Shown: positions 20,564 through 30,009, numbered from the stretch's first letter. The stretch is 64,000 nucleotides of DNA from Pseudoalteromonas luteoviolacea NCIMB 1944 (GCF_001625565.1 NZ_AUXS01000012.1:84460-148459), one strand, 5' to 3'. The notes: generated by a model not told the origin, from the sequence alone. Program-made: numbers and translations.

Positions 20564-21121
20564 TTATTTAATTTTAAGAAAGTTGGCAAGGCGATTAAAG
20601 TGCCTTTCAAAGCCAATGAAACTGTGATCACCGCCAAACTCAATGATTGACGGGCAGTCTCGATAATAATTCACAGCATCTTGATAAGGCAGTACCTCAT
20701 CTGCTGTTTGTTGTAATAACAAAAGGTTGCTTGGCTTAGATAGCTTTTCAATATGCATACGCCGCAACGCCGTCATATGTTCTATTGTAAGTTCATAATT
20801 CAGATCTTGATAGGGATTATACTGGGGACCCAAGTAATCCCATAGCAATTTGTCTGGTCGTACCGCAGGATTGATCACAACCGCACGCAAATTAAACTGT
20901 TGAGACAAGCATGTCGCGTAAAATCCACCTAAAGAGCTGCCAACCAAAACACAGCGCTCATCCACAACTTGCTCAAGCTGAAGCATGGCAATACGCGGAT
21001 CATAATGTAACCGAGGAACAACGTATTCACAACGGTCTTTGAAGTACGTGCCGAGTTGCTGTGCTTTATATGACTGCTCTGAACTATTAAACCCATGGAC
21101 ATAAATTACTTTGTCAGCCAT
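20564..21121 (-). CDS. yqiA: YqiA family alpha/beta-hydrolase (esterase)
   Basis: A 185-residue small esterase. The alpha/beta-hydrolase features are KVIYVHGFNSS at the N-terminus and the nucleophile elbow GSSLGG (Ser63); the likely acid and base are in QTADEVLPY and GGDHSFIGF. The open frame extends upstream to 21154, but the ATG at 21121 starts the conserved part and overlaps the 3' end of cpdA by 16 bases, which suggests translational coupling. Its physiological substrate is unknown, though E. coli YqiA hydrolyses short acyl esters. Confidence 0.92.
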   Translation of the reverse strand: MADKVIYVHGFNSSEQSYKAQQLGTYFKDRCEYVVPRLHYDPRIAMLQLEQVVDERCVLVGSSLGGFYATCLSQQFNLRAVVINPAVRPDKLLWDYLGPQYNPYQDLNYELTIEHMTALRRMHIEKLSKPSNLLLLQQTADEVLPYQDAVNYYRDCPSIIEFGGDHSFIGFERHFNRLANFLKIK

Positions 21122-21870
21122 TTCACCTCTGTATTCAGCGCAGCTTCGGTCCAATTAATCAAACGATACCCAGCACCCAAATTCTCTTGTTGCCAATCTT
21201 GAGTCTGTTTTTTGAATTGAATGGACGTGGCGGGTGTTGCATAGACGCTTAAACCTCTAAAGCTAAATTCATAGTCATGGTGCACATGGCCGTGAAAAAG
21301 CGCCATTACACATTGCAAATTGACTAAACAATTGAGCACTTGAGGACCGTTCTCAAGCATATGCTTGTCCAGATACCCTTCTATCGGTAACGGATTATGG
21401 TGGCAAAACACGATGCTGGGTTCACTGCAATGCGCTTCGATTTCTTGCAGGTGCTCCTTAGCAACCCAACCAGCAGGCGTCGGGCCTTTACTATTGAGTA
21501 AAAGTATTTGCCCATGCTCAAATTGAATTCTTTTTGCGGCTACGATTTGGCCCTGGCTTATTTCATGTAAGTAATCCAAGTCATCGTGGTTTCCCGGCAG
21601 CCAAAATATCGGGCAACTCAAAGCTGATTCAGCAACCAAGGTTGCAAACAACTCGTAAGAAGCAAATGTATGGTCCTGAGTCAGGTCCCCACCGAACACA
21701 ACTGCATCCAAATTTGCTTGCGCTAAGCTTGCCAAAACACGTTTAAAATGAGCCGCCGTGTTCACGGTAAAATACTCTCCATTTGTGTTTTCAAACAGAT
21801 GGGTATCGGTAATGTGGGCTAACTTTAATTGCGCTTGATTAAATAGATAGATGTCTTTAAACCAAGCCAT
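21106..21870 (-). CDS. cpdA: 3',5'-cyclic-AMP phosphodiesterase, metallophosphatase type
   Basis: Degrades cAMP and so tunes CRP-dependent regulation. Class III phosphodiesterase metal motifs are complete: DTHLF, GGDLTQDHT, PGNHDDL, CHHNPLP and GHVHHD. The 254 residues are slightly shorter than E. coli CpdA (275), lacking its C-terminal extension. The start codon overlaps the DUF1249 gene by 14 bases, and the 3' end overlaps yqiA, making a tightly packed operon. Assignment as cAMP-specific rests on family and context; related enzymes act on other phosphodiesters. Confidence 0.92.
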   Translation of the reverse strand: MAWFKDIYLFNQAQLKLAHITDTHLFENTNGEYFTVNTAAHFKRVLASLAQANLDAVVFGGDLTQDHTFASYELFATLVAESALSCPIFWLPGNHDDLDYLHEISQGQIVAAKRIQFEHGQILLLNSKGPTPAGWVAKEHLQEIEAHCSEPSIVFCHHNPLPIEGYLDKHMLENGPQVLNCLVNLQCVMALFHGHVHHDYEFSFRGLSVYATPATSIQFKKQTQDWQQENLGAGYRLINWTEAALNTEVKWLTK

Positions 21871-22339
21871 TATTTACATCCCAATTTAACGGCACTCGAC
21901 CACTTTCTACGCAAGCGGATAGCCAATCACCTAAAAAAGCGTTGAGCTGATACTTTTCGTCTTTGTGGTGCATACTTGGGTTCGGGTAACCATAAGATGG
22001 CTTAACACGTTGATGGTAATTGTGCTGGATGACCTCAGCCACTTTAGCGTCATGATATAGCCTCACCGCCAATTCAAACTGACCTAAGTGACTACTCAAG
22101 CTATGTTGCTGAGTTATTTTTATGTCGGTTGTGTACTTCTCAACACTTTCAATTAAGATGAAGAAATCCATTGTCCCGATTTTTATCTGACGACGGGCAC
22201 CTACTTCCTCTTCAGGCAACACTTTAAGTGCGCGCAAATAATTACGCTCACACAACGTGATGTATTTGGGTAAAGACTGTACATACCCCCGTATGCTGCC
22301 TTTGCCACCGTGCTTAGTATGATGCATCAAGTCAGACAA
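21857..22339 (-). CDS. yqiB: DUF1249 family protein (YqiB)
   Basis: A 160-residue protein of unknown function in the DUF1249 family. Conserved parts are LCERNYLRALKVLP, VRLYHDAKVAEVI and HHKDEKYQLNAFLGDWL. I keep the TTG at 22339 as start because AGGA sits six bases upstream; an in-frame ATG four codons later is the alternative. The gene follows nudF by 12 bases and overlaps cpdA, the same neighbours as in E. coli. Confidence 0.88.
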   Translation of the reverse strand: MSDLMHHTKHGGKGSIRGYVQSLPKYITLCERNYLRALKVLPEEEVGARRQIKIGTMDFFILIESVEKYTTDIKITQQHSLSSHLGQFELAVRLYHDAKVAEVIQHNYHQRVKPSYGYPNPSMHHKDEKYQLNAFLGDWLSACVESGRVPLNWDVNNGLV

Positions 22340-22351
22340 AATGATTCCTGT

Positions 22352-22975
22352 TTACAGCTTAAAAGAAAGTTTCGATTTATTTAGCGCTAACCATTGTAGA
22401 CTAATCACTGTCGCAGCGTTATCTATTTCCTCAGATTCTAATCTTTGCATGGCTTCAGAAAACGGCATAACATGCGTTTTGATATCTTCACCTTCCTCTG
22501 GTAAACCAAAAGTTCCCCCCTGATAATCGCTCAAATCAACTTCCGCAAGATATAAGTAAAGTCGCTCTGTCGTGCCTCCAGGACTCGAAAGGTAGGAACA
22601 CATATAATGTAGATTAGTTAGCTCAAGCCCCGCTTCTTCTTGGGCTTCTTTTCTTGCAACCGCTTCTAAATCCTCACAGCCTTCAGCCATACCGGCAATA
22701 CACTCTAGCAACCAAGGGGATTCTTTAGTCGCAAGCGCACCAATGCGGATCTGTTCAATAAGTAGAATTTGCTCTGTCACAGGATCAAAAGGAAGTACCG
22801 CCACAGCATGACCACGCTCTAAAATTTCTCTACGGATCGGTTCACTGACCCCACCGGCAAATAATGCATGCTCAAAGATATACTCCTCGATTTTGAAGAA
22901 ACCATTGTAAAGCACCTTATTTGGGGACGTTTTTAGCATCACATGGCGGCGCTCGAACTGGTTAATTTCTTTCAT
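22352..22975 (-). CDS. nudF: ADP-ribose pyrophosphatase (Nudix)
   Basis: Hydrolyses ADP-ribose to AMP and ribose 5-phosphate. The Nudix box is at about residues 93-115 (GMAEGCEDLEAVARKEAQEEAGLEL is the wider region, quoted in parts: GMAEGCED, then KEAQEEAG). The family arginine before the first box glutamate is replaced by lysine; the glutamates that bind metal are intact. N-terminal features VLPFDPVTEQILLIEQIR match NudF. Ribosome site AGGA lies seven bases before the ATG. It is first in its operon and divergent from tolC, the classic arrangement. Confidence 0.94.
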   Translation of the reverse strand: MKEINQFERRHVMLKTSPNKVLYNGFFKIEEYIFEHALFAGGVSEPIRREILERGHAVAVLPFDPVTEQILLIEQIRIGALATKESPWLLECIAGMAEGCEDLEAVARKEAQEEAGLELTNLHYMCSYLSSPGGTTERLYLYLAEVDLSDYQGGTFGLPEEGEDIKTHVMPFSEAMQRLESEEIDNAATVISLQWLALNKSKLSFKL

Positions 22976-23185
22976 ATTTCATCCTACATTCATTAAACGG
23001 GGTTTAATCTAGGTTATTTTATCCCCATATTGCTTTTAACTAACGTGAACCCTCTTAGTGTGTGAACTCACTAAGTTTTATATTCTGTTACACTTGTTTT
23101 GTTTTATCTCTAGCTAGCCATTGGGATTTTGTTTTAAAACAAGGTAACATGCTGACATCAAAATTGTCTAAGGACTGCACAAATA
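22976..23185. promoter_or_regulatory. Divergent nudF / tolC regulatory region
   Basis: The 210 bases contain several symmetric elements: ATTAAAC-GGG-GTTTAAT at 22992-23008 near the nudF start, TTAGTG and CACTAA arms at about 23055-23074, and the perfect palindrome TTGTTTTAAAACAA at 23129-23142 before tolC. These are candidate operators; I cannot assign them to a known regulator or define exact promoters. Confidence 0.45.
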
Positions 23186-24535
23186 ATGAAAAAAACCATT
23201 CTATCTATGCTGGTTGGCTTGACGTGTGCTTTGTCAAGTAATAGCTCTCACGCAGAAGACTTACTGCAAGTATATGATATTGCAACAGCTAATGATCCCA
23301 CTGTTTTGCGTGCTAAGGCAAGTGCCGATGCTCAAAAATATGCACAAGACAGCGCGCTCGGCGAATTACTACCGTCTCTCGGTTTAACATTTAGCTACGC
23401 TGACTCAGACTCTACGGGTGCACCAGCTTTTCAGACTGATGAAACAGGTTATCAATTAGCTGATAGCTATAGAGACTCTTTCACACGTACACTGACACTA
23501 AACCAAACAATCTTTAACATGAGTGTTTGGGAAAGCTTGTCCATTGCAGAAAAGCGTGCAATGCAGTCTCTAACACAGTATGAACAAGAAAAACAAAACT
23601 TAATCGTTCGTATTGCTGAAGGCTACTTTAATGTTTTGAGTCAATTGGATAACCTTGAATTTGTACAAGCAGAAAAACGTGCAATCGAGCGCCAACTTGA
23701 ACAGACAAAACAGCGTTATGAAGTAGGTCTAACTGCAATTACTGACGTACACGAAGCGCAAGCACAGTTTGACCGCTCAGTAGCGAACGAAATTGTTGCT
23801 CAAAACGACGTTGAAACAGCACGTGAAACTCTGCGTACTATCACTGGTAAATACCACTCAAAACTCAATACGCTGAATACTGAAACGTTTTCAACGGTTA
23901 AGCCTAATAAAGAGGTTGGTGGTTTTATTGATATTGCCAAAGAGAAGAACCTAGCTCTACAAGTTGCACAGTCTGCGCTTGAAATTGCTCAAGACCAAAT
24001 TGACCAAGCAAAAGCAGGACACTACCCTACGCTATCGCTTCGAGCGACTCATGAAGATTCACTTGTCAATAGCGACGGCAGAGAACTTGCACCACGCGGT
24101 GATACAACCACAATTGGTTTAAACTTAAACATCCCAATTTACTCTGGTGGCCGCACTGTAGCTGCAACTGACCAAGCTAGAGCACTTTACGTAGCTGCAA
24201 GCGAAGACCTTGAAGCATCAATGCGTAACGTCACACGCTCAGTCATTACGTCATATAATCAAGTCATGTCAAATGTGGCAACTTACCGTGCACTTGAGCA
24301 AGCAGTTGTCTCTGCAGAAAGTGCACTACAGGCGACTGAAGCTGGCTTTGAAGTTGGTACTCGTACTATTGTTGACGTGCTAGTTAGTACGCGTAACTTG
24401 TACAGCGCGAAAAGAAACTTAGCCGACTTGCGCTATCAGTACATCAATTCTACGTTGCAACTGAAACAAGCGGCAGGTGAATTAAGCCGAGCTGATCTAG
24501 AAGCAATCAATAAAGGCCTTCAAGCCACTCGCTAA
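23186..24535 (+). CDS. tolC: Outer-membrane channel protein TolC
   Basis: Outer-membrane trimeric channel that completes multidrug efflux pumps and type I secretion systems. The 449-residue protein has a signal peptide (MKKTILSMLVGLTCALSSNSSHA) and two homologous halves of the OEP family, with long helical stretches (FNVLSQLDNLEFVQAEKR and QRYEVGLTAITDVHEAQAQ in the first, EAGFEVGTRTIVDVLVSTRNLYSAKR in the second). The GLTAITDV and GTRTIVDV repeats are the family hallmark. The gene is monocistronic in appearance, followed by a hairpin. Confidence 0.96.
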   Translation: MKKTILSMLVGLTCALSSNSSHAEDLLQVYDIATANDPTVLRAKASADAQKYAQDSALGELLPSLGLTFSYADSDSTGAPAFQTDETGYQLADSYRDSFTRTLTLNQTIFNMSVWESLSIAEKRAMQSLTQYEQEKQNLIVRIAEGYFNVLSQLDNLEFVQAEKRAIERQLEQTKQRYEVGLTAITDVHEAQAQFDRSVANEIVAQNDVETARETLRTITGKYHSKLNTLNTETFSTVKPNKEVGGFIDIAKEKNLALQVAQSALEIAQDQIDQAKAGHYPTLSLRATHEDSLVNSDGRELAPRGDTTTIGLNLNIPIYSGGRTVAATDQARALYVAASEDLEASMRNVTRSVITSYNQVMSNVATYRALEQAVVSAESALQATEAGFEVGTRTIVDVLVSTRNLYSAKRNLADLRYQYINSTLQLKQAAGELSRADLEAINKGLQATR

Positions 24536-24546
24536 ATCATACTTTT

Positions 24547-24580
24547 CAGACCAGCACTACTTCGCTGGTCTGATATTATT
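24547..24580 (+). terminator. Terminator after tolC
   Basis: Stem CAGACCAGC / GCTGGTCTG (9 bp) with an 8-base loop, then ATATTATT, 12 bases past the tolC stop. The tail is AT-rich but not a pure T-run, so moderate strength is expected. Confidence 0.7.
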
Positions 24581-24662
24581 GCATCAAAACGCACCGCCAC
24601 TTGAGCATCTAAGTCGTTCTAGATAAACTACGCTCCTTTATAGCTGTACGAGAGCATCTCAC

Positions 24663-25589
24663 TTGGTTCACAATCCCAAATTTCAACTGCAATTTTTGGC
24701 GCCTAAGTTCTGGTTAACTTGGTTAGGTGTTATCGTTTTATATTCTTTATCTTGGTTACCGCAAAGTATGCAGTTAATGCTAGGTAGGTTGCTGGGCAGA
24801 ATAGTTCACCGCTTTTTAAAGAAACGCCGCAAGATTGCCGAAGTTAATTTAAAGCTATGCTTTCCTGAAATGGATGAACAACAGCGCAATGCAATGGTGC
24901 TACAGAATATGGAAAACACTGGCATTGCAACTTTTGAAACCGGGATGGCTTGGTGGTGGCCTGAATGGCGAGTTAAGCGCGCCATTGGCTCCATAAAAGG
25001 TGTAGAGCACTTTGAGACCGCTCGTCAAAATGGTCGAGGTGTATTGCTGCTAGTTCCTCACATGTTGCACCTAGAAATGTTAGGGCGGGTACTTGGAACT
25101 CATACTCAGGGAATTGGGTTTTATCGCCCTCATAATAACCCACTAATGGAATATTTCATGACCAAAGGTCGTTTACGTTCCAATGAATTTCTAATCGGCA
25201 AGCGTGATGTTAAAGGGCTATTAAAAGCCTTACACAATAAAAAAGTGTGTTACTACTTACCAGACCAAGACTATGGTAGAAAACGCTGCGAATTTGCGCC
25301 GTTTTTTGCCGTTCCTGACGCAGCAACCACTACTGGCACTTTATTATTTGCATCAAGTGAAAAGTGTGAGACATTAAGTTTAGTAGGTGTGCGTGACAAA
25401 CAAGGTAAATATCATATTACCATTGAACCAGCGATGACAGAGTTCCCCAGTGACAACGAAAACCATGATGTCACCCGCGTAAACAAACGTATGGAGGACT
25501 CAATTATGCATGCGCCTGAGCAGTATATGTGGCTTCATAGGCGTTTTAAAACAAGGCCGGATGAAAACGCACCTTCACATTATTCGTAG
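24663..25589 (+). CDS. lpxL: Lipid A late acyltransferase (LpxL family)
   Basis: Adds a secondary acyl chain, probably lauroyl, to Kdo2-lipid IVA at the inner membrane. The 308 residues align from end to end with E. coli LpxL: N-terminal PKFWLTWLGV hydrophobic anchor, the catalytic HX4E motif HMLHLE, GIGFYRPHNNPLMEYF, PDQDYGRK and the C-terminal APEQYMWLHRRFKTRP. The only start that keeps the conserved N-terminus is the TTG at 24663, with a weak GAGAG site upstream. Distinguishing LpxL from LpxP or LpxM by chain length is not possible here, so the symbol is tentative. Confidence 0.88.
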   Translation: MVHNPKFQLQFLAPKFWLTWLGVIVLYSLSWLPQSMQLMLGRLLGRIVHRFLKKRRKIAEVNLKLCFPEMDEQQRNAMVLQNMENTGIATFETGMAWWWPEWRVKRAIGSIKGVEHFETARQNGRGVLLLVPHMLHLEMLGRVLGTHTQGIGFYRPHNNPLMEYFMTKGRLRSNEFLIGKRDVKGLLKALHNKKVCYYLPDQDYGRKRCEFAPFFAVPDAATTTGTLLFASSEKCETLSLVGVRDKQGKYHITIEPAMTEFPSDNENHDVTRVNKRMEDSIMHAPEQYMWLHRRFKTRPDENAPSHYS

Positions 25590-25615
25590 TTAAATTAACT
25601 GACATCGTAAAAAAA

Positions 25616-26224
25616 ATGGCTAGAAAAAATAAAAAACGATTATCGGCAATGTGGTTTTGGACCAGACACCTGTCTTTGGGTGTGCTTCTGGTGTGGGCAG
25701 CCTATTACTTCTTGTATGGTAATATTCCTAAGATGGAGTTCAAAGAAACAACAAATGCGGCAGCTCAAGGTCTTTCTCAGTTTTATGCAAACTTTAGAAA
25801 TCGTGTCAATGAGCGCGATACCGAACGAGAAAAGTTTGTTATGGAAATCGGCAAGCCAACTTTCCCGCTGGATGATGCCTTAGCACAACGCGAACTTGTG
25901 GTTAAACCAACACACCAACGGTGGACGGGTGAAAGTCAACCAAGACGCTTTGAAATGGGAAACACCCTAAAAAGTGTGCTGACCAATTACGCTAAACAAG
26001 AAGACATTGAGTTGTTCTGGTACTTAAGCAAAGACTACGTGGTCAAACAAAACTTTCGCGTCGACTCCGACTTTGTCAGTGCACTTTATCAGGTTGGCCG
26101 TGCGATTAACGATGACTTTGAATTTGAAGTATACACCTTCTTTTGTCACCGCCAACGCGCCGCCGTAATAACTGAAAATCCTTCTACCTTTGTCCGTGAA
26201 AACTGTCGACGTCTCACTAATTAA
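25616..26224 (+). CDS. TcpQ-domain membrane-anchored protein
   Basis: A 202-residue protein with a basic N-terminus (ARKNKKR), one membrane segment (about residues 17-34) and a C-terminal region of about 75 residues resembling the TcpQ domain (TLKSVLTNYAKQEDIELFWYLSKDYVVKQNFRVDSDF). The domain also occurs in secretin-associated proteins of toxin-coregulated and other type IV pili, where it helps outer-membrane channel assembly. No pilus gene is adjacent; the gene follows lpxL by 26 bases and is probably co-transcribed with it. Function here is unknown; an envelope role is plausible. Confidence 0.7.
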   Translation: MARKNKKRLSAMWFWTRHLSLGVLLVWAAYYFLYGNIPKMEFKETTNAAAQGLSQFYANFRNRVNERDTEREKFVMEIGKPTFPLDDALAQRELVVKPTHQRWTGESQPRRFEMGNTLKSVLTNYAKQEDIELFWYLSKDYVVKQNFRVDSDFVSALYQVGRAINDDFEFEVYTFFCHRQRAAVITENPSTFVRENCRRLTN

Positions 26225-26236
26225 GCACGTCCTAAT

Positions 26237-26257
26237 AGGCCTACTCGAAGTAGGCCT
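26237..26257. terminator. Hairpin between convergent TcpQ-domain gene and glnE
   Basis: Perfect 9-bp stem AGGCCTACT, loop CGA, AGTAGGCCT. The glnE stop codon (26241-26243) lies inside it. No T-run on either side; probably a bidirectional terminator or end-protecting hairpin. Confidence 0.55.
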
Positions 26258-29036
26258 GCCAGATTTCCCTAACGTCGTCACTTTGCTCTGCCAATAACTT
26301 GGCATTCACAGTTTTACCCTTTCCATTTAAGCTATTTAGGTGGTAGTGCTCTCTCAGTTGGCAATAAGCTTGAGTCAAGGTACTTTGTGACTGTGTACTG
26401 ATGACAGACTCTTTACTCGCAAGCTCAAAAATACGGATATTGTCCGAATAACGCGTTAGTGCCGGATAGTCAAACGCACAAGCCAGTACCAGATACTGGG
26501 CTAAAAACTCGATATCAGTCATACCACCAGCTCCCTGCTTCAAATCAAACTCTGACGTCGAGTCTTTAGATAAATGCTGACGCATTTTTTCTCGCATTTT
26601 GACAATATCATCTTTCAATTCATTGGTTGATCGCTTTTGGCATAAAATGTCGTGGCGTATTGTATGAAAGCGTTTTACAAGCACCTCTTCGCCGACAATC
26701 ATTCTGGCTCTTACCAATGCTTGGTGCTCCCATGTCCACGCTTGCTGTTGCAAATATTGATAATAACTTTCGATGTTGATTGCCAACAAACCTGAATTTC
26801 CTTCGGGCCTAAGACGCGTATCCAATTCATACAAAATACCTGACAGCGTCCGAGTATTGAACAAATGCATTAACCGTTGGGCGAGCTTGAGATAAAACTG
26901 CCTAGACGAAATAGACCTTTCACCTACTGTTTTGCTCTGTCCATCACTGTTATGTACAAAGACAAGATCTAAATCCGAGTCATAACCCAACTCGAATCCA
27001 CCCGCTTTTCCATACGCAATAACTGCAAACCCTTTAGCTTCATTGGACGTTCCCTGCGGCGCACCATACCTAGATATCATTTGCCCCCAAGCAATATCAA
27101 CGGCTTTAGCCACGATTGACTCTGCCAACGCAGTTAAGTGATCGCTTACTTTCATGATATCTAATACACCAGTCGCATCAGCTGCCGCAATGCGTAGCTG
27201 CTGAGTTTGTTTGAACTGACGAAGCGCCTCCATTTGCAGCTCTAAGTCTTCAGGATCTATGCGTAAAAAGTACTGTTGTATCTCATTGTAATAAGCGTTG
27301 AGCGGTAGTGGTCGATACAGTACAGCTGGATCAATCAACTCATCTAATAAAATCGGATATCTTGCAATTTGTTGTGCGATCCACACACTGTGGGAGCACA
27401 GTTTGATCAGCTGCTTTAAGGCACCTAAATTTTCGTAAAGAAGTTCAAGATATGCAGTGCGAGAAGCGACTTTTGCTATGATATCAAAAACACGCTGCAA
27501 AACTTCTGGTGCTTTGAGTGGAGTAACTTCACTTAATACCAGTGGCATCAATTTATCGAGTACATCTCGACCACGTACCCCAATTTGTTTTTTAGTAATA
27601 TCTGCATAAAACGCCGTCAATGTTTCTTGCCATCGACTTTGCAATTCCTCACTGAGCGTCATATCAAGGTAACTAATATCTTGGTATTCCCAAGCTGAAA
27701 TAAAACATGCTTTTAAACTTTGCGTGTCGTGTGCTTCTTCACCGATCACTTGAGAAAACTCGTAACGAATTTCTCTTTGCACCTGTTCTATGTGGCTTAC
27801 TAACTCATCGTACTCAGAAAACCCAAAGAGTGTCTGCAACCTCAACTGATTGAGCCTATCCTCTGGTAGGGTTTGCGTTTGCTCATCATTGAATGCTTGC
27901 AGATATTGTTCGACACGACGTAAATATAAATATTGCGTCTGTAGTGCCGCTGCCGCACTTGCAGGGATCACCTCTTGGCTTGCTAAAACACATAGTGCGT
28001 TTAACAACGATGGGGTTTGTAGATCTGGTTCTCGGCCACCACGGATCATTTGCAGTGCTTGCACAATGAACTCCACTTCGCGTATTCCGCCAGCACCCAG
28101 CTTTATGTTGTTTTTAAGGCCTTTTCTTCTCACTTCTTGGGCGATCATGTGCTTCATTTTTCGCAGGGATTCAATCACGGAAAAGTCAATGTATCGACGG
28201 AACACAAAGGGCCGTATCAACGCTTTAAACTCATCCCAGTACTGGTTTTTTTGGCCGAGTAATCGAGCTTTAAGCATGGCATATCGCTCCCACTCCCTAC
28301 CTTGATCTTGATAATAATCCTCCATTGCAGAAAAGCTCATAACCAATGGGCCACTTTCACCAAATGGTCTCAACCTCATGTCAACGCGAAAAACTTGACC
28401 ATCGGCAGTGCGCTGATCCAGTGCCGCAATCAGTTTTTGCGCCACCTTAGTATAAAAAACTTGTGCATCGATACTGCGCCTACCACCTGATGTTTTGACA
28501 CTAAGCGGGTAAGTAAATATAAGGTCAATGTCGGAAGAAAAGTTGAGCTCTTGACCGCCAAGCTTCCCCATGCCCAACACCAACATTGGCAGCGGCTCTA
28601 GTGATCCGTTGACGGGTGCGCCATTGCTCTTGGCAACCTGTGCAAATGCCCATTTATTTGCGCTATCTATCAACTGCTCACTGAGCTTTGATTGATATGC
28701 CACACTGTCAGCAATGTCGTTTCCCTCCACCAGATCTAGCCACATCAGCTTGAGCCAGTAGCGCTTGCGATATAGGCGCAATTTGGCAAAGCACTGTGCA
28801 TCACTTAATGCTTCGATATCCCCCGTTAGCACAGGCTCAATGTCACGCAGCGCCATAGCTTGTTCATCTAACAGCCAGTGGAGCCACTGCGGATGTTGAG
28901 CAAGTATACGGTAAGCGAAGTCACTGAGCGCCAACAACCGTAATGCTTGCGCATTTTTAGTTTGTTCTGGAAAAAGTTCAGCAAAGCGCTGCTCGGCTAA
29001 CGCTGATAATTCGGGACTTAATTGGCCTTGTTCCAT
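26241..29036 (-). CDS. glnE: Bifunctional glutamine synthetase adenylyltransferase/deadenylase
   Basis: Controls glutamine synthetase by attaching and removing AMP according to nitrogen supply. The 931-residue enzyme carries two nucleotidyltransferase domains: the deadenylase half with GMGKLGGQELNFSSDIDLIF (about residues 153-172) and the adenylylating half with AYGKAGGFELGYDSDLDLVFVHN (about 672-694), each with its GnD-type metal aspartates, joined by the GlnD-binding helical region. Length is near E. coli GlnE (946). It is convergent with the TcpQ gene and divergent from the DUF350 gene. Confidence 0.97.
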   Translation of the reverse strand: MEQGQLSPELSALAEQRFAELFPEQTKNAQALRLLALSDFAYRILAQHPQWLHWLLDEQAMALRDIEPVLTGDIEALSDAQCFAKLRLYRKRYWLKLMWLDLVEGNDIADSVAYQSKLSEQLIDSANKWAFAQVAKSNGAPVNGSLEPLPMLVLGMGKLGGQELNFSSDIDLIFTYPLSVKTSGGRRSIDAQVFYTKVAQKLIAALDQRTADGQVFRVDMRLRPFGESGPLVMSFSAMEDYYQDQGREWERYAMLKARLLGQKNQYWDEFKALIRPFVFRRYIDFSVIESLRKMKHMIAQEVRRKGLKNNIKLGAGGIREVEFIVQALQMIRGGREPDLQTPSLLNALCVLASQEVIPASAAAALQTQYLYLRRVEQYLQAFNDEQTQTLPEDRLNQLRLQTLFGFSEYDELVSHIEQVQREIRYEFSQVIGEEAHDTQSLKACFISAWEYQDISYLDMTLSEELQSRWQETLTAFYADITKKQIGVRGRDVLDKLMPLVLSEVTPLKAPEVLQRVFDIIAKVASRTAYLELLYENLGALKQLIKLCSHSVWIAQQIARYPILLDELIDPAVLYRPLPLNAYYNEIQQYFLRIDPEDLELQMEALRQFKQTQQLRIAAADATGVLDIMKVSDHLTALAESIVAKAVDIAWGQMISRYGAPQGTSNEAKGFAVIAYGKAGGFELGYDSDLDLVFVHNSDGQSKTVGERSISSRQFYLKLAQRLMHLFNTRTLSGILYELDTRLRPEGNSGLLAINIESYYQYLQQQAWTWEHQALVRARMIVGEEVLVKRFHTIRHDILCQKRSTNELKDDIVKMREKMRQHLSKDSTSEFDLKQGAGGMTDIEFLAQYLVLACAFDYPALTRYSDNIRIFELASKESVISTQSQSTLTQAYCQLREHYHLNSLNGKGKTVNAKLLAEQSDDVREIWQAYFE

Positions 29037-29115
29037 GAAAAACCTCCAGTGCTTTGTGGCTCATTTGTTGTGCAGTGTTATAGTAACGCTAAATAACAAC
29101 AACCTTACACCGAGC

Positions 29116-30009
29116 ATGAGTTATTTGTCTTTAGAAAACAGTAATTTTTTCGTCCTACTAAGTGGTCTAACAATCGCCTGCATTGCTTTGATGTCACTGC
29201 GTTTAATTGTGCAATTCAGAGCAAAAAATCTATTGCAAAAGGAGTTGGCTCAACATGACAACTTTGCATTGGGCATTAACTATGCGGCAAAAGTCGCGGT
29301 CTTATGCGGCAGCATCGGCTATTTTTTTGGTCATTTAAATACCTTTGACAGCGCCGCCATACACACGCAAGTTTTGTTGCCCATCGCCTTGATATGGTTT
29401 TACATTTGTCTTGGTCAGGCAATTCATAGAAAATGGATTTTATATCGCTTTAACGAAACTCAAGCGATACTCAAACAGAATGTCTGCGCTGCGCTGGTCG
29501 ATTCTGGCATGTTGGTTGGCAATAGCATCTTAGTCCTTGGCCTCTATCACTGGCTTGAGCCAAAAACATGGCAAGCGTTACTGATCGTCAGCATCTGTTT
29601 TATTTTTTTACAAGGTGTATTTGCTTTAGATAGCAAGCTACGAGAATCTCGCTTTGCGAAAAAGAATCAAGGAGCCTCCTTGCAATATAACTTCAGCTTG
29701 GCAAACACCTCGATTGGGATCCGTTATGCAGGTAAAACAATCGGGCTCGCACTTGCTATCTATGCAGGTTTACATAGTGCGCCAAGCTACCCGAGTAAAA
29801 TGGTTGATAACTTGCTAACAGTGGTCGTGCACTCAGTGTTTATGTGGTTTCTTTTATATGTATTTAGCCGTCTTATGATCCATATCGTATTACCAAAAGT
29901 AGACATAGGTCTGGAGGTTGACCACCAAGATAATATTGGTATTGCCTGCTTAGAATTTGCTGTTTTTTGTAGCATGGGCTATTTACTAATAAACATGTTT
30001 TCAATTTAA
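29116..30009 (+). CDS. DUF350 family inner-membrane protein
   Basis: A 297-residue membrane protein made of two DUF350-like halves. Hydrophobic segments are visible at about 12-33, 51-70, 85-105 in the first half and 142-170, 200-222, 235-257, 277-296 in the second; the halves contain GINYAAKVAVLCGSIGYFFGHL and GIRYAGKTIGLALAIYAGL, an internal repeat. The open frame begins at 29035, overlapping the divergent glnE start, but the ATG at 29116 gives a more typical N-terminus and I prefer it. Biological role unknown; members often sit near synthetase-like membrane genes, which are not present here. Confidence 0.75.
   Translation: MSYLSLENSNFFVLLSGLTIACIALMSLRLIVQFRAKNLLQKELAQHDNFALGINYAAKVAVLCGSIGYFFGHLNTFDSAAIHTQVLLPIALIWFYICLGQAIHRKWILYRFNETQAILKQNVCAALVDSGMLVGNSILVLGLYHWLEPKTWQALLIVSICFIFLQGVFALDSKLRESRFAKKNQGASLQYNFSLANTSIGIRYAGKTIGLALAIYAGLHSAPSYPSKMVDNLLTVVVHSVFMWFLLYVFSRLMIHIVLPKVDIGLEVDHQDNIGIACLEFAVFCSMGYLLINMFSI

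Noticed and set aside
27850..28305. 151-codon plus-strand frame inside glnE
   Set aside because: Shadow of the glnE coding sequence; cysteine- and serine-rich composition typical of an antisense frame.
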